The notes: generated by a model not told the origin, from the letters alone. A stretch of DNA of 64,000 bases from Lachnospiraceae bacterium JLR.KK008 (GCA_037015955.1 CP143548.1:1916001-1980000), one strand, 5' to 3'. Counted from the stretch's first letter, positions 50,160-60,953 are shown. Translations and numbers: made by a program.

Positions 50160-52796
50160 TTAAAGCTGGCTTTCCAACACTTTGGCCGCCTCCGCAACGG
50201 CATTGTCGATGCCTGCCGGATTTTTGCCGCCTGCCTGCGCCATATTAGGCCTGCCGCCACCACCGCCGCCGACCAGTCCTGCAATGCCCTTGATCAGATT
50301 TCCTGCATGAGCACCCGCTTTCTGCGCCGCTTCCGTAGCCATGACAACAATGTTCACCTTGCCGCTCTGCTCAGAGAGAAGTACGACCACGCCCTCGCCC
50401 AGCTTGTCCTTGAGCTGATCTCCCAGCTCTCTCAGCCCATTCATGTCGACATCTTTCACCTTGGAGGCAAGCAGTTTCACTCCCTTGATCTCACACACCT
50501 GATCCATGACATCACCAAGGGCATCCTTTGCCGCCTTGCTCTTAAGCGCCTCATTTTCACTCTGTAAGCTCTTCACTTCCGCAAGCAGATGCCGGATTTT
50601 ATCCGTCAGGTCAGCAGGTGTCGTCTTCGCCAGTCTGGCCGCCTCTTTCACCGTCGCTTCCAGTCCGTCATAATAATGAAGAAGCCCCTTGCCGGTCAGC
50701 GCCTCGATTCTTCTGACACCGGCAGCCACGCCGCTCTCGGAGATAATTTTAAAGGCAGTGATCGTTCCCGTGTTCGCCACATGCGTACCGCCGCACAGTT
50801 CCACAGAGAAATCTCCCATCGTGACCACGCGCACCGTCTCTCCATATTTTTCACCGAACAGAGCCATCGCACCTGTCTTCTTCGCCTCTTCAATCGTCAT
50901 TTCCTTCGTCAGGACAGGCAGAGAGGCCGCGATCTCTTCGTTGACGATCGCTTCTGCTCTGGCCAGCTCTTCCTCTGTCATCGCCGAGAAATGGCTGAAG
51001 TCAAACCGCAGTCGCTCGCCGTCCACATAGGAACCTGCCTGCTCCACATGCGTCCCCAGCACAATACGCAGCGCTTTCTGCAACAGATGGGTGGCACTGT
51101 GGTTTTTGCACGTATCCACACGATTCCCCGCATCAACGGACAGCGTGACCTGATCCCCCTTGCGCAGCATACCTTTTGTGACCGTACCGATATGACCGAT
51201 CTTTCCACCGAGCAGCTTCACGGTATCCTTCACCCGGAACTCGCCTTCCGGACCGCATATAACACCAGTATCTCCGTTCTGTCCGCCCATCGTCGCATAA
51301 AACGGTGTCTCATCTACGATCACCGTGCCATTTTCTCCCTCTGTGACCGCCTCCACGATCTCCGTCTCCGTCGTGATCACAGAAATCTCCGACGAATGCT
51401 CCAGACTGTCATATCCTACGAAAGCAGAGGTGACCGCAGGGTCAATCGACTCATAGACTGTCACATCGGCACCCATATAATTTGTCACTTTGCGGGCCGC
51501 TCTCGCCTTTTCCTTCTGCTCCTTCATCGCAGCCGTAAAGCCGTCTTCATCCACGCAGAACCCTTTTTCTTCCAGTATTTCCTTCGTCAGATCAAGAGGG
51601 AAGCCATACGTATCATAGAGTTTAAAGGCATCCGCTCCCGAAAGCTCCTTCTTCCCCGACTTTTCCATCAGACTCTCCATTTCCGAGAGGATAGTAAGTC
51701 CCTGATCGATCGTCTTGTTAAATTTGTTTTCTTCCTGTGTCAATACATTGAAAATAAATTCTTTCTTTTCTTCCAGCTCCGGATAGCCGTCCTTGCTGCC
51801 CTCGATCACCGTATTACTCAGATTTGCGAGGAACACACCGCCGATACCGAGCAGTCTGCCATGTCGTGCAGCGCGGCGGATGATCCGGCGCAGCACATAT
51901 CCTCTGCCCTCATTGGAAGGCATGATGCCGTCGGAAATCATAAAGGTCGCGGAGCGGATATGATCGGTCACGATACGAATCGACACGTCCCACTCGTATT
52001 TCTTTTTATATTCTTTGCCGGCCAGTTCACAGACACGACTGCTCAGCGCCCGGATTGTATCTACATCGAATATGGAATCCACATCCTGAACAACGGTTGC
52101 CAGACGTTCCAGTCCCATACCGGTATCGATATTTTTCTGCTCAAGCTCCGTATAATTGCCTTTGCCGTCATTGTCAAACTGGGTAAACACGTTGTTCCAA
52201 ATCTCAATATAACGGTCACACTCACAGCCTACCGTGCAGTCCGGTTTTCCGCAGCCGTACTTTTCTCCGCGGTCATAGTACACTTCCGAACAGGGACCAC
52301 AGGGGCCGGAACCGTGTTCCCAGAAATTATCTGCCTTGCCAAACCGGAAAATGCGCTCCGGCGCAATCCCGATCTCATTTTTCCATATCTCAAAAGCCTC
52401 TTCGTCGTTTTCATAAATGGACGGATATAATCTGTCCGGATCCAGTCCTACCACTTCCGTGAGAAACTCCCATGTCCAGCCGATCGCTTCCCGCTTGAAA
52501 TAGTCCCCGAAAGAAAAGTTGCCGAGCATCTCGAAAAAGGTGCCGTGTCTGGCTGTCTTACCGATATTCTCAATATCGCCGGTACGGATACACTTCTGGC
52601 AGGTCGTCACTCTCCTGCGCGGCGGGATCTCCTGACCGGTAAAATAAGGCTTCAAAGGAGCCATACCGGAATTGATGAGCAGCAGGCTATTGTCATTGTG
52701 TGGTACGAGTGAAAAACTCTTCATCGCCAGATGCCCTTTGCTCTCGAAAAATTCCAAAAACATTTTACGCAGTTCATTTACACCGTATGCTTTCAC
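50160..52796 (-). CDS. alaS: Alanyl-tRNA synthetase
   Basis: AlaRS charges tRNA-Ala and edits Ser and Gly. The 878-residue enzyme has the class II core (YGVNELRKMFLEFFESKGHL; RVTTCQKCIRTGDIENIGKT), the editing domain with CKNHSATHLLQKAL and ELCGGTHVANTG for zinc, and a C-terminal C-Ala domain ending GGGGGGRPNMAQAGG. It starts with GTG at 52796, set by AGGAGG seven bases upstream. No T-box leader is present; the gap to glyS is 34 bases. Confidence 0.97.
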   Translation of the reverse strand: MKAYGVNELRKMFLEFFESKGHLAMKSFSLVPHNDNSLLLINSGMAPLKPYFTGQEIPPRRRVTTCQKCIRTGDIENIGKTARHGTFFEMLGNFSFGDYFKREAIGWTWEFLTEVVGLDPDRLYPSIYENDEEAFEIWKNEIGIAPERIFRFGKADNFWEHGSGPCGPCSEVYYDRGEKYGCGKPDCTVGCECDRYIEIWNNVFTQFDNDGKGNYTELEQKNIDTGMGLERLATVVQDVDSIFDVDTIRALSSRVCELAGKEYKKKYEWDVSIRIVTDHIRSATFMISDGIMPSNEGRGYVLRRIIRRAARHGRLLGIGGVFLANLSNTVIEGSKDGYPELEEKKEFIFNVLTQEENKFNKTIDQGLTILSEMESLMEKSGKKELSGADAFKLYDTYGFPLDLTKEILEEKGFCVDEDGFTAAMKEQKEKARAARKVTNYMGADVTVYESIDPAVTSAFVGYDSLEHSSEISVITTETEIVEAVTEGENGTVIVDETPFYATMGGQNGDTGVICGPEGEFRVKDTVKLLGGKIGHIGTVTKGMLRKGDQVTLSVDAGNRVDTCKNHSATHLLQKALRIVLGTHVEQAGSYVDGERLRFDFSHFSAMTEEELARAEAIVNEEIAASLPVLTKEMTIEEAKKTGAMALFGEKYGETVRVVTMGDFSVELCGGTHVANTGTITAFKIISESGVAAGVRRIEALTGKGLLHYYDGLEATVKEAARLAKTTPADLTDKIRHLLAEVKSLQSENEALKSKAAKDALGDVMDQVCEIKGVKLLASKVKDVDMNGLRELGDQLKDKLGEGVVVLLSEQSGKVNIVVMATEAAQKAGAHAGNLIKGIAGLVGGGGGGRPNMAQAGGKNPAGIDNAVAEAAKVLESQL

Positions 52797-52830
52797 GTCA
52801 TTTCCTCCTAATATGCGATCATTTCTATAA

Positions 52831-54225
52831 TCAGAATGTAAACTTATCGGCAAAATAAGCATCCAGTTCTGCGATCGCTACACGCTCCTGCTCCATGGAA
52901 TCGCGGAAACGAACTGTGACACAGTTGTCAGTTTCAGAATCAAAATCGTATGTAACGCAAAACGGCGTACCGATCTCGTCCTGACGGCGGTATCTCTTCC
53001 CGATATTTCCCCTGTCGTCAAATTCACAGTTATATTTTTTCGAGAGCTGCGTGAACACCTTCTCCGCCCCCTCGTTCAGCTTTTTCGACAGCGGCAGCAC
53101 ACCGATCTTCACCGGCGCCAATGCGGGATGGAAATGGAGCACCGTCCGCACATCACCTTCCCCAATCTCTTCCTCGTCATAAGCGGCGCAAAGGAAAGCA
53201 AGCACTACCCTGTCAGCGCCAAGCGACGGCTCGATGACATAAGGAATATATTTCTGGTTTTTCTGATCGTCAAAATAGGTCATATCCTGACCGGACGTAT
53301 TCTGGTGCTGTGTGAGATCATAGTCCGTTCTGTCCGCGATCCCCCAAAGCTCGCCCCAGCCAAACGGGAACAAAAATTCGATGTCGCTCGTAGCCTTGGA
53401 ATAGAAGGAGAGTTCTGCCGCATCATGGTCACGCACCCGCATCTCCTCATCTTTCATGCCAAGGTCTTTCAGCCAGCGAATACAAAATTCTTTCCAGTAG
53501 CGGAACCATTCCAGATCCGTATCCGGCTCACAGAAAAATTCCAGCTCCATCTGTTCAAATTCTCTTGTGCGGAATGTAAAGTTACCCGGCGTGATCTCGT
53601 TGCGGAATGATTTTCCAATCTGTCCGATCCCGAACGGAATCTTCTTGCGGGAAGTTCTCTGTACATTCTTGAAGTTGACAAAAATGCCCTGCGCGGTCTC
53701 CGGACGCAGATATACCGTATTCTTGGCATCCTCTGTAACACCCTGGAATGTCTTGAACATCAGATTAAACTGACGAATGTCTGTAAAGTTATGTTTGCCG
53801 CATGTCGGGCAGGCGATATTCTGCTCTTCGATAAAGGCTTTCATCTTCTCCTGACTCCAGCCATCGATGCTTTCCTCCAGTGTAATCCCTTTCTCCTGAC
53901 AATAATCCTCTATGATCTTGTCCGCCCGGAAACGCTCATGGCACTCCTTGCAGTCCATCAGCGGATCGGAAAATCCGCCCAGATGTCCGGAAGCCACCCA
54001 TGTCTGCGGATTCATCAGGATCGCACAGTCGACACCTACATTATAAGGATTTTCCATGATGAACTTCTGCCACCACGCCTTTTTCACATTATTTTTCAGT
54101 TCCACACCAAGGTTGCCGTAGTCCCAGGTATTGGCAAGCCCGCCATAAATATCAGACCCCGGATACACAAATCCTCTCGCCTTTGCCAGTGCCACGATCT
54201 TCTCCATTGTCTTTTCCACACTCAT
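52831..54225 (-). CDS. glyS: Glycyl-tRNA synthetase (archaeal/eukaryotic-type homodimer)
   Basis: The single-chain class II GlyRS (464 residues) has [20 protein letters not shown] and a tRNA-binding insertion with [14 protein letters not shown] and CPTCGKHNF zinc pairs. [19 protein letters not shown] is motif 2 and [20 protein letters not shown] motif 3; the anticodon-binding domain is at the C-terminus. GAGAGGAA precedes the ATG at 54225. No T-box is seen; the gene follows a lipoprotein gene by 25 bases. Confidence 0.96.
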   Translation of the reverse strand: MSVEKTMEKIVALAKARGFVYPGSDIYGGLANTWDYGNLGVELKNNVKKAWWQKFIMENPYNVGVDCAILMNPQTWVASGHLGGFSDPLMDCKECHERFRADKIIEDYCQEKGITLEESIDGWSQEKMKAFIEEQNIACPTCGKHNFTDIRQFNLMFKTFQGVTEDAKNTVYLRPETAQGIFVNFKNVQRTSRKKIPFGIGQIGKSFRNEITPGNFTFRTREFEQMELEFFCEPDTDLEWFRYWKEFCIRWLKDLGMKDEEMRVRDHDAAELSFYSKATSDIEFLFPFGWGELWGIADRTDYDLTQHQNTSGQDMTYFDDQKNQKYIPYVIEPSLGADRVVLAFLCAAYDEEEIGEGDVRTVLHFHPALAPVKIGVLPLSKKLNEGAEKVFTQLSKKYNCEFDDRGNIGKRYRRQDEIGTPFCVTYDFDSETDNCVTVRFRDSMEQERVAIAELDAYFADKFTF

Positions 54226-54250
54226 GATCCATTTCCTCTCATAAATCAGA

Positions 54251-54883
54251 TTATTTTTGTTTATATACAAGATAGACCGGCGACGCCCCGTCCCCGGATA
54301 TTACCGCTGTTGCTTTTTCCACCGACTCCGCACCGCTCTGATACAGTATCTTACCACTCGTTTTCACTGTCAGACGTTCTCCCGCCTGCAGTCCGATGAT
54401 CACGATTCCCCGGCTTCCCATCTCCAGGAGCTGATCTCTTGTGATAACATCACCTTCGGTATCCACATCATCCAGCGTTACCTGCAGATCAAATCCTGCT
54501 TCATAGGCCTCCGCCACCGTGCCGCTGAACATTGTATAGCCGTTGAATGCTGCAAAATCTTCCGCGCTCTGGAACTGCATCGTCAGCCTGGCCGTGTCCT
54601 TTTTCACTTCCAGTTTCTTGACTGTAATCCGGTCCTCCCCCACTCTGCTGTTATACCGGCCTGCTTCCATCAGTATAAATTCTTTCAAAGACTCTTCGTC
54701 ATAATATTCGGAGGCAAATGCTTCTTCTATATTGCTTGTGACAATGCCGTCTTTTCCGATCTCCGCCGTATAGCTGTCCACTGCAGCCGCTTCCTGTCCT
54801 TTGCCTTCGCTTTTCCCACATCCTGCAAGGCCGCAGGCGAACAGGAAAAGTACGCACGATAATAACACGATTTTTCTGTTCAT
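54251..54883 (-). CDS. Lipoprotein of unknown function
   Basis: The 210-residue protein has a lipoprotein signal ending in LAGCGKS (Cys near residue 22). The mature part is acidic: [20 protein letters not shown], then [20 protein letters not shown] and a C-terminal beta-rich domain ([18 protein letters not shown]). GGAGG precedes the ATG at 54883; a longer reading to 54937 has no site. No known family is recognised. It lies between recO and glyS in the operon. Confidence 0.78.
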   Translation of the reverse strand: MNRKIVLLSCVLFLFACGLAGCGKSEGKGQEAAAVDSYTAEIGKDGIVTSNIEEAFASEYYDEESLKEFILMEAGRYNSRVGEDRITVKKLEVKKDTARLTMQFQSAEDFAAFNGYTMFSGTVAEAYEAGFDLQVTLDDVDTEGDVITRDQLLEMGSRGIVIIGLQAGERLTVKTSGKILYQSGAESVEKATAVISGDGASPVYLVYKQK

Positions 54884-54917
54884 GACTTTCCTCCTTAACT
54901 TTTTCATTATAGCGGAG

Positions 54918-55583
54918 TTACTGCAGATTTTCAACATACAATTTATCCAATACTTCCAGACTCTTAAAATTCCTGTCCATCACCCGTTTCCGTGCCTTAC
55001 CCGCGATTTTGCCCAGTTCTGCAAGAACTTCGGGAGTCACGGTAAACGTATAGAGTTTTTCGATCGGCGACTGCACAATATGGGAAACGGCGTAGCGAGT
55101 AGACACATCTATCGCCTCCGTTTCCAATGTATCGGAAAATTCTCCATTGACAGCCATCGCCCTGATCTCAAATATGTACCGGATCAGCAAGTTCAAAAGA
55201 TGTTCGTTCTGCAACGCCCGCATCGATTGATACAAGAGTTTTAACATTTCTCTTTCGTCATTATTCTCTCTTGCATAATAATCCGAAATCTCCAAAAAAT
55301 AAATGCCATAATAGGCACCCTCAAAATCTGCCCGCAGGCCTTCAAAATAATTGCTGATGTCAGCTTCCATTACATTATAGGAAGTCTTTCCCGGAAACAA
55401 CTTGAACGTACCAAAAGAGAAAGGATTCGCTGCTGCCGAGAAGCGGCTCGTCTGCCGCCTCGCTCCCTTTGCAAATGCAGAAATCTTTCCTCTTTCCTTT
55501 GTCAGTATCGTAATCTTTCTGTCGTACTCACCGACAGGCATCGTCTTGATTACCATCCCTGTCACGACAATAAACTCCTGCAT
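54918..55583 (-). CDS. recO: DNA repair protein RecO
   Basis: RecO promotes RecA loading at gaps in the RecFOR pathway. The 221-residue protein has an N-terminal OB fold (VVTGMVIKTMPVGEYDRKIT, then LTKERGKISAFAKGARRQTS) and a helical C-terminal domain. It is short compared with E. coli RecO (242) but similar to other clostridial forms. Its start overlaps the small yqzL-like gene, and era is upstream, the usual order. Confidence 0.94.
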   Translation of the reverse strand: MQEFIVVTGMVIKTMPVGEYDRKITILTKERGKISAFAKGARRQTSRFSAAANPFSFGTFKLFPGKTSYNVMEADISNYFEGLRADFEGAYYGIYFLEISDYYARENNDEREMLKLLYQSMRALQNEHLLNLLIRYIFEIRAMAVNGEFSDTLETEAIDVSTRYAVSHIVQSPIEKLYTFTVTPEVLAELGKIAGKARKRVMDRNFKSLEVLDKLYVENLQ

Positions 55584-55701
55584 AATACTGCTCTCCTGCC
55601 CTGCCGCCGGCCTTCTGCGCTGTTTCCTTATCCTTAAATTCCAGATAATCTGTGACTTTGCCGGAACAGGTAAACCGTTCCCATTCTTCTTCTGCTCTCA
55701 T
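55528..55701 (-). CDS. Small YqzL-like protein
   Basis: A 57-codon frame from ATG 55701, with AGGGGG seven bases upstream, reads MRAEEEWERFTCSGKVTDYL, then EFKDKETAQKAGG. The W-x-x-F-x-x-S-G-K-V-x-D-Y-L pattern matches YqzL, a small protein encoded between era and recO in Bacillus. It overlaps the start of recO by 56 bases in another frame. The role of YqzL is unknown. Confidence 0.7.
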   Translation of the reverse strand: MRAEEEWERFTCSGKVTDYLEFKDKETAQKAGGRAGEQYYAGVYCRDRDGNQDDACR

Positions 55702-55814
55702 CTTGCGCCCCCTGTCTTCAGTATAGGATTAGAGTCTGCACATTTCCGTTTTCTATGCGCAGGGGATGCCGTCAATTCCTTCCAAATTTTTCTTAGCCGT
55801 TATGATCCTGTCAT

Positions 55815-56720
55815 TCACTCTTCCTGCCGATAACCGAAATTTTTCAAGAGAAAATCACTGTCCCGCCAGTCTTTTTTCACCTTCACCCACAACTGTAGAT
55901 TGACCTTACTCTGTAAGAGGTCTTCGATGTCAAGGCGGGCCTGAGAACCGATCTTCTTTAACATGCTGCCATTCTTGCCAATGATAATCCCCTTGTGGGA
56001 GTCTCTCTCGCAGATGATCGTCGCCTCAATATCCATGATCTCCTTCCTGCGCTTCATCCGCTCGACAGAGACCGCAACGCCGTGCGGTATCTCATCCTCG
56101 AGACAGCGCAGCGCCTTCTCCCGGATCAGTTCCGCCACAATCTGGCGTTCCGGCTGGTCCGTCACCGTGTCCTCATCATAGAACGCAGGCCCATATGGCA
56201 GATATTTCATAATACAGGAGACGAGAACATCCGTATTATCGCCCCTGAGCGCGGAAACCGGAACGATCTCCTCAAACTCCATCTCTTTGCGGTAAGTATC
56301 GATAAAGAGCAGCACCTCTTCTCTCTTTACCGTGTCCGTCTTATTGATGACCAGAATCACCGGCGTACTGCACTTTTTAAGGATTTCGATTATATGCCGT
56401 TCTCCTGCACCGATAAAAGTCGTCGGCTCCACAAGCCAGAGCACGACATCCACATCCGCGATCGTATGCTCCGCCACATGGACCATGTAATTGCCGAGTT
56501 TATTTTTGGCCTTGTGGATTCCCGGCGTGTCCAGAAATACAATCTGCCCTTCCTCCGAAGTATAGACCGTCTGTATCCGGTTCCTTGTCGTCTGCGGCTT
56601 CTTGGATGTGATGGCGATCTTTTGCCCGATGATCTGGTTCATCAACGTGGATTTCCCTACGTTAGGCCGACCGATCAACGCCGCAAATCCCGCTTTATAC
56701 TGCTTTTCCGTTTTATCCAT
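55815..56720 (-). CDS. era: GTPase Era
   Basis: Era binds 16S rRNA and aids 30S maturation. The 301-residue protein has P-loop GFAALIGRPNVGKSTLMNQI, FLDTPGIHKAKNKLG (G3) and LVINKTDTVKREEVLLFID (G4). A C-terminal KH domain follows with GIIIGKNGSMLKKIGSQARL. It overlaps the DUF4349 gene by eight bases and precedes the small yqzL-like gene and recO. Confidence 0.97.
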   Translation of the reverse strand: MDKTEKQYKAGFAALIGRPNVGKSTLMNQIIGQKIAITSKKPQTTRNRIQTVYTSEEGQIVFLDTPGIHKAKNKLGNYMVHVAEHTIADVDVVLWLVEPTTFIGAGERHIIEILKKCSTPVILVINKTDTVKREEVLLFIDTYRKEMEFEEIVPVSALRGDNTDVLVSCIMKYLPYGPAFYDEDTVTDQPERQIVAELIREKALRCLEDEIPHGVAVSVERMKRRKEIMDIEATIICERDSHKGIIIGKNGSMLKKIGSQARLDIEDLLQSKVNLQLWVKVKKDWRDSDFLLKNFGYRQEE

Positions 56721-57918
56721 TCTGTCCGTCCTTTTCTTTCCCAGCTCCCGTTCCCGGTCCTGCTTTTCCTTCCTGCTCCGGCTCTTTGTCCCCTGTCGGC
56801 GCCGATGCCGGTTTCACTCCCGCCGCGGCCCCGTCAGACTCATTGCCGGTCGGAATGATCTCGTAATCATCCTGCCCACGTGCAGCCACCGCTTTCTGCC
56901 TGCGCGCCTGCCGGCCCGCCGCCCATCTTGTCTTTCTCTTCCCGAGAATCCTGCAAAACAGCACCACTGCAAAAAGCAGAATAAGGATAAAGACAATCCA
57001 CACGATGAGATAAGGCAGACTGATGATAAACCCGATGACCAGATTCTCCAGATCGTCCAGCACACGGTATACATTATTGCCAAATCCGTCCGCGATCTTA
57101 TCCCAGACGCTTTTCTCGGCTGCCGGAGTATAAATCTTCACTTCATAAATACTTATGTAAACGGTGCTGTATGTCACCTGATTGTCGATCGTGCGCAGTC
57201 TGGCCTCCAGACTCTCGATCTCATAATTGATCTCAGACAGGCGGCTTTCGATCTCAATGATGTCCGCTACTGTCTCCGCCCGCTCAAGCAGCTCCAGCAG
57301 ACGGTCCCGCTCCACGATCATCGCTTTCTTGCGGGTATCGAGATCCACATATTGCAAAGTCACGTCATCGACCGACTCATTCCGGTATACGACATTCGAC
57401 TCCTGCGCTACCTTGTCCAGAAAGCCGTCGAGCGCCTCGCTCGGTATTCTGGCAACAATGCTCGCAGTTCTCGCATCTTCCGCCGAATAGTTGCTGCTGC
57501 TGTAATTCTCCACATAACCACCAAGCGCCGCCACCTCGGAAGTGAGATTGCCGAGCAGATTGTCAAACTCTGTCGTCTCCACTTCCAGATTCACATTGCG
57601 GATCAGCTTTTTCTCCACGGCGGTCTGCTCCGGCAGAGTTTCCCCGCCCCCGGCTGCTCCCTCGCTCCCGGCTGCATCGTTCGCCTCCGGATATTCCATG
57701 ACTTCCCCGGCTTCCTCTGCCGCCGCTGCCTCCTCCGGCCAGGCTTCATAGGTGTCCGCCGCCGCGCTCTTGGTATAGACTGCTCCGTCGTCCGTCGCCA
57801 TACCCGCCTCGGCTGTCTCCTCATAATATACCATATTTCTGCTGCCGCAGGCAGTCAGGCAGGTTGCCGCCATGACTAGGACTGCCGCCGACCACAAATG
57901 AATTCTCCTCTGTCTCAT
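56713..57918 (-). CDS. DUF4349 lipoprotein
   Basis: The 401-residue protein has a lipoprotein signal (MAATCLTACGSRNMVYYEE). A Glu/Ala-rich linker follows, then the DUF4349 domain (LIRNVNLEVETTEFDNLLGN, then SEVAALGGYVENYSSS) with a coiled coil around residues 220-270. A membrane helix (LPYLIVWIVFILILLFAVVL) and a basic cytoplasmic tail close it. Such proteins may act at the envelope; the mechanism is unknown. GGAGGGG precedes the ATG at 57918. It overlaps era by eight bases. Confidence 0.87.
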   Translation of the reverse strand: MRQRRIHLWSAAVLVMAATCLTACGSRNMVYYEETAEAGMATDDGAVYTKSAAADTYEAWPEEAAAAEEAGEVMEYPEANDAAGSEGAAGGGETLPEQTAVEKKLIRNVNLEVETTEFDNLLGNLTSEVAALGGYVENYSSSNYSAEDARTASIVARIPSEALDGFLDKVAQESNVVYRNESVDDVTLQYVDLDTRKKAMIVERDRLLELLERAETVADIIEIESRLSEINYEIESLEARLRTIDNQVTYSTVYISIYEVKIYTPAAEKSVWDKIADGFGNNVYRVLDDLENLVIGFIISLPYLIVWIVFILILLFAVVLFCRILGKRKTRWAAGRQARRQKAVAARGQDDYEIIPTGNESDGAAAGVKPASAPTGDKEPEQEGKAGPGTGAGKEKDGQNG

Positions 57919-58013
57919 ATTCCCCTCCGTTTCTGCCTGTTCTTGACAGGTATTCGCGAATTTTCTTCTGCAAAAGCAAGTAAACATCATGTGACCGCTA
58001 TGAAAATGAGCAA

Positions 58014-60953
58014 TCACGCTCCTTCTGTTTCCCCTTTTGACAAATGCTCCAGATGCAGGAACAGTTCGCTCTGCTCTCTGATCTTCCCTTCATTGCCGAC
58101 GACGCAAAGACAATCGTCTGATAAAAATGCTTCCACATAATCTGCCAGCCTGCGAATGTCGTCTGCCCGCGCATCAAGCAGTTCATCCCGCTCCTTCTGT
58201 GTCTCCTCATAGGTAGTATTTGTCAGGTAGGCCGTCAGCGAACGGGCCCCCCTGGCTGATGGCGTCAGCGGCATGTCAAGCTCACTGACCGCACCGATCA
58301 TAAACTTCGTCATCGTCCGTTCATCGGCATCAAAATTTCTGATATACTCACAGGCGCTCTCATATGCCTCGATCGTCCGCTCCAGATTGGGATCACGGTA
58401 TGAGACAAAATAACTGTCTCCCGATCTGCCAAAGCTGCACATACAGCCATAGGCGCCACCTTTTACACGTACCTGATTCCAGAGATATTCATATCCCATA
58501 ATCACTTTCAACATCCGCAGCGCGCCCGTATACGGAAATCCCTTTTTGATAAAATTACCTGCCCGGCACACGTACTGGATCTGTGCGGATGATAGAAATC
58601 CTTCGTTTTTCTTCTCCACCTGCGGCACATAGCACTCTTTTTCCACCGGTCCCTGCGGGAGTGCCATCTTTAATTTTTTGACCAATTCGGTCAATCCTTT
58701 ATTTCCGCGCTCTTCTGCCGTATAATCCACAAGCAGGTTTTCCGGACGGAAGATCATTCCGGTCAATGTTTTGAGCTTATCGACCACGTCGCGCGCGCGC
58801 ATCTCAAAATGATCATCAATATCTTCCAGCAGGCGATACAGCGGCAGTCCGCTGAACTGCTCCGAGATAGCCGCCGCCCTGGAAAAATACGACATTGCCC
58901 GCAGCGCAGCCAGCGTATGTCCGGCGTTCATAAAGCCCGCCTGCACCCGTGAGCGGGCCTCACTGATAATCTCATGGAGCCGTTTCTCATCATCCAAAAC
59001 GGTATGCAGTATCATCTCCTGCATCAGTGCAAAGGCTTTATCCAGATTCTCGTACAATACCTTTGCCCGAATCTCGAATTTGATCTGGTATTCATCGAGA
59101 TTTTTGGAATTGGTATAAGTCGTAACCGTCGTCCCTATGCCGCCCGTACAGAGATTGATCTCGTTAAAAAGATCACCATAACTGTAGCGCTCCGTGCTCA
59201 TCAGGCCGAGAACAGCCTTATAGATGCCAATATACGGAAACAGCTCCCGCGGCACATTGCCGACATCAAACAAGAGCTTCACATAGCCAATGCCGTTCGT
59301 AAACAGATCATGATGTAAAATGACAGTATCGTCACATTTTTCTTCCCGATTGCAAAAGCCTTCCGCTTTCCTTGTCATATCTTCCCGGCGAAGGAGCGGG
59401 ATCGTCTCCACAGCTTCTTTCGTATCCGGTGTCTCCTGGTATGCCTCCAGCGCTTTCGTCTCTCTGACAAGCGCTGCCAGCGCCTCCGCGCTCATGGAGT
59501 CTTTGAGGGCAGCCAAGCGCTCCCTCTGCTTCCTTTCTTCCTTCGCAGCCAGATTGCGCACCGGCTCCACAAGCACAACCGATCTGTGTGTATTGGCGAG
59601 CAGGTAATCACGGATCAGTGTTTCAAAATAATCGCTCTCTGCCTTTTCTTTCATACTGAGAAAGACAGCGTCGGCCTCCACATGGAGAAACGGTCTCTCC
59701 TCATCATAGAGCCAACTGTCAAGCGCCTGCAGTCCATACATCAATCCCTTAGGGTAAGATCCGAAATCGGCCTCCTTATACTTAAATTCATAATAATTGA
59801 CCGCCGCTTTCAGCGCCTTCTTATCGATACCGTCACGGCATAATCCCTCCAACGTCTTTCTGATCGTCTCCAGAAACGCATCTTTCTGAGAGATGTCCGC
59901 GTTTTTAGAAACAATACTGAAATAAGGCTGGCGAATGCCGTTTTCATATACACTGTAAATATCCTTGCCGATGCCCGCATCAGTCAGCGCCTGTTTGACA
60001 GGAGCCCCCGGAGCCGAACAGAGCACATAATCGAGAATCTGAAACGCCACATACAGCTCCCGGTCCAGGACATCGCCGACAACCGTATTATAGGACAGAT
60101 ATGCGTTCCCCCGGAGCGGCTCACTGTCCGTCACCGGATATTCCTTTTTCACTTCCACCGGCTCTGTGAAATGTGGCTGCAGTCTGATCTCGGAATCGAT
60201 CGTCAGCGCATCAAAATGAGACAGATACTGCTCATCCAGCCAGTTCAGTCTCTCCGCCATATCCATATTGCCATACAGATAAATATAACTGTTCGCCGGA
60301 TGATAATATCTGCCATGAAAATCCAGAAAGTTCTCATACGTCAGATCCGGAATGCAGGCCGGATCCCCGCCGGACTCTACTCCGTAAGGCGTATCCGGAA
60401 ACAGAGAATTGAACACCTCCCGGTCCAGCACATCATCCGGAGAAGAAAAGGCACCCTTCATTTCATTGTAAACGACACCGTTGATCTTCAGCTCATCCGC
60501 CTCATTTTCAAGTTGATAATGCCATCCTTCCTGCCGGAAGATCTTTTCTTCGTTATAGATATTCGGATAAAATACCGCGTCCAGATATACGTTCATCAGA
60601 TTTTGAAAATCTTTGTCGTTACAGCTCGCAACCGGATAGACTGTCTTGTCCGGGTACGTCATCGCATTTAAAAAGGTATTCAGAGAACCCTGAGCCAGCT
60701 CGATAAACGGGTCTTTGACCGGAAACTGCCTAGAACCGCAGAGAACGGAATGTTCCAAAATATGAGCCACGCCCGTACTGTCCGCCGGAGGGGTACGGAA
60801 CCCGATATAAAAAACTTTATTCTCATCGTCATTGGACAGGAGCGCCACTCTCGCGCCTGTCTTTTTATGTCTCAGCAGACACCCCTCACTGTTCAATTCC
60901 GGAATCATCCGCTGCTCTGTCACTTCATATGCACTGCACGATCTTAAATCCAT
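58014..60953 (-). CDS. M16C metallopeptidase (PreP/Cym1-like)
   Basis: This 979-residue zinc peptidase of the M16C family has the inverted motif HILEH (His64, Glu67, His68) after RTPPADSTGVA. The distal Glu lies in GVVYNEMKGAFSSPDDV. A second inactive M16 domain (LFDVGNVPRELFPYIG) and a C-terminal region with GYEYLWNQVRVKGGAYGCMC complete the clamshell. It probably degrades unfolded peptides in the cytoplasm; no signal peptide is seen. GGAGG lies five bases before the ATG at 60953; a longer start at 60965 is less likely. Confidence 0.93.
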   Translation of the reverse strand: MDLRSCSAYEVTEQRMIPELNSEGCLLRHKKTGARVALLSNDDENKVFYIGFRTPPADSTGVAHILEHSVLCGSRQFPVKDPFIELAQGSLNTFLNAMTYPDKTVYPVASCNDKDFQNLMNVYLDAVFYPNIYNEEKIFRQEGWHYQLENEADELKINGVVYNEMKGAFSSPDDVLDREVFNSLFPDTPYGVESGGDPACIPDLTYENFLDFHGRYYHPANSYIYLYGNMDMAERLNWLDEQYLSHFDALTIDSEIRLQPHFTEPVEVKKEYPVTDSEPLRGNAYLSYNTVVGDVLDRELYVAFQILDYVLCSAPGAPVKQALTDAGIGKDIYSVYENGIRQPYFSIVSKNADISQKDAFLETIRKTLEGLCRDGIDKKALKAAVNYYEFKYKEADFGSYPKGLMYGLQALDSWLYDEERPFLHVEADAVFLSMKEKAESDYFETLIRDYLLANTHRSVVLVEPVRNLAAKEERKQRERLAALKDSMSAEALAALVRETKALEAYQETPDTKEAVETIPLLRREDMTRKAEGFCNREEKCDDTVILHHDLFTNGIGYVKLLFDVGNVPRELFPYIGIYKAVLGLMSTERYSYGDLFNEINLCTGGIGTTVTTYTNSKNLDEYQIKFEIRAKVLYENLDKAFALMQEMILHTVLDDEKRLHEIISEARSRVQAGFMNAGHTLAALRAMSYFSRAAAISEQFSGLPLYRLLEDIDDHFEMRARDVVDKLKTLTGMIFRPENLLVDYTAEERGNKGLTELVKKLKMALPQGPVEKECYVPQVEKKNEGFLSSAQIQYVCRAGNFIKKGFPYTGALRMLKVIMGYEYLWNQVRVKGGAYGCMCSFGRSGDSYFVSYRDPNLERTIEAYESACEYIRNFDADERTMTKFMIGAVSELDMPLTPSARGARSLTAYLTNTTYEETQKERDELLDARADDIRRLADYVEAFLSDDCLCVVGNEGKIREQSELFLHLEHLSKGETEGA

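Noticed and set aside
50589-52430. 613-codon open frame on the plus strand opposite alaS
   Set aside because: It is antisense to a clearly conserved synthetase, has no ribosome-binding site and no recognisable domain; it reflects codon bias of alaS.
52797-52830. T-box riboswitch before alaS or glyS
   Set aside because: The gaps upstream of the two synthetase genes are 34 and 25 bases, too short for a T-box.
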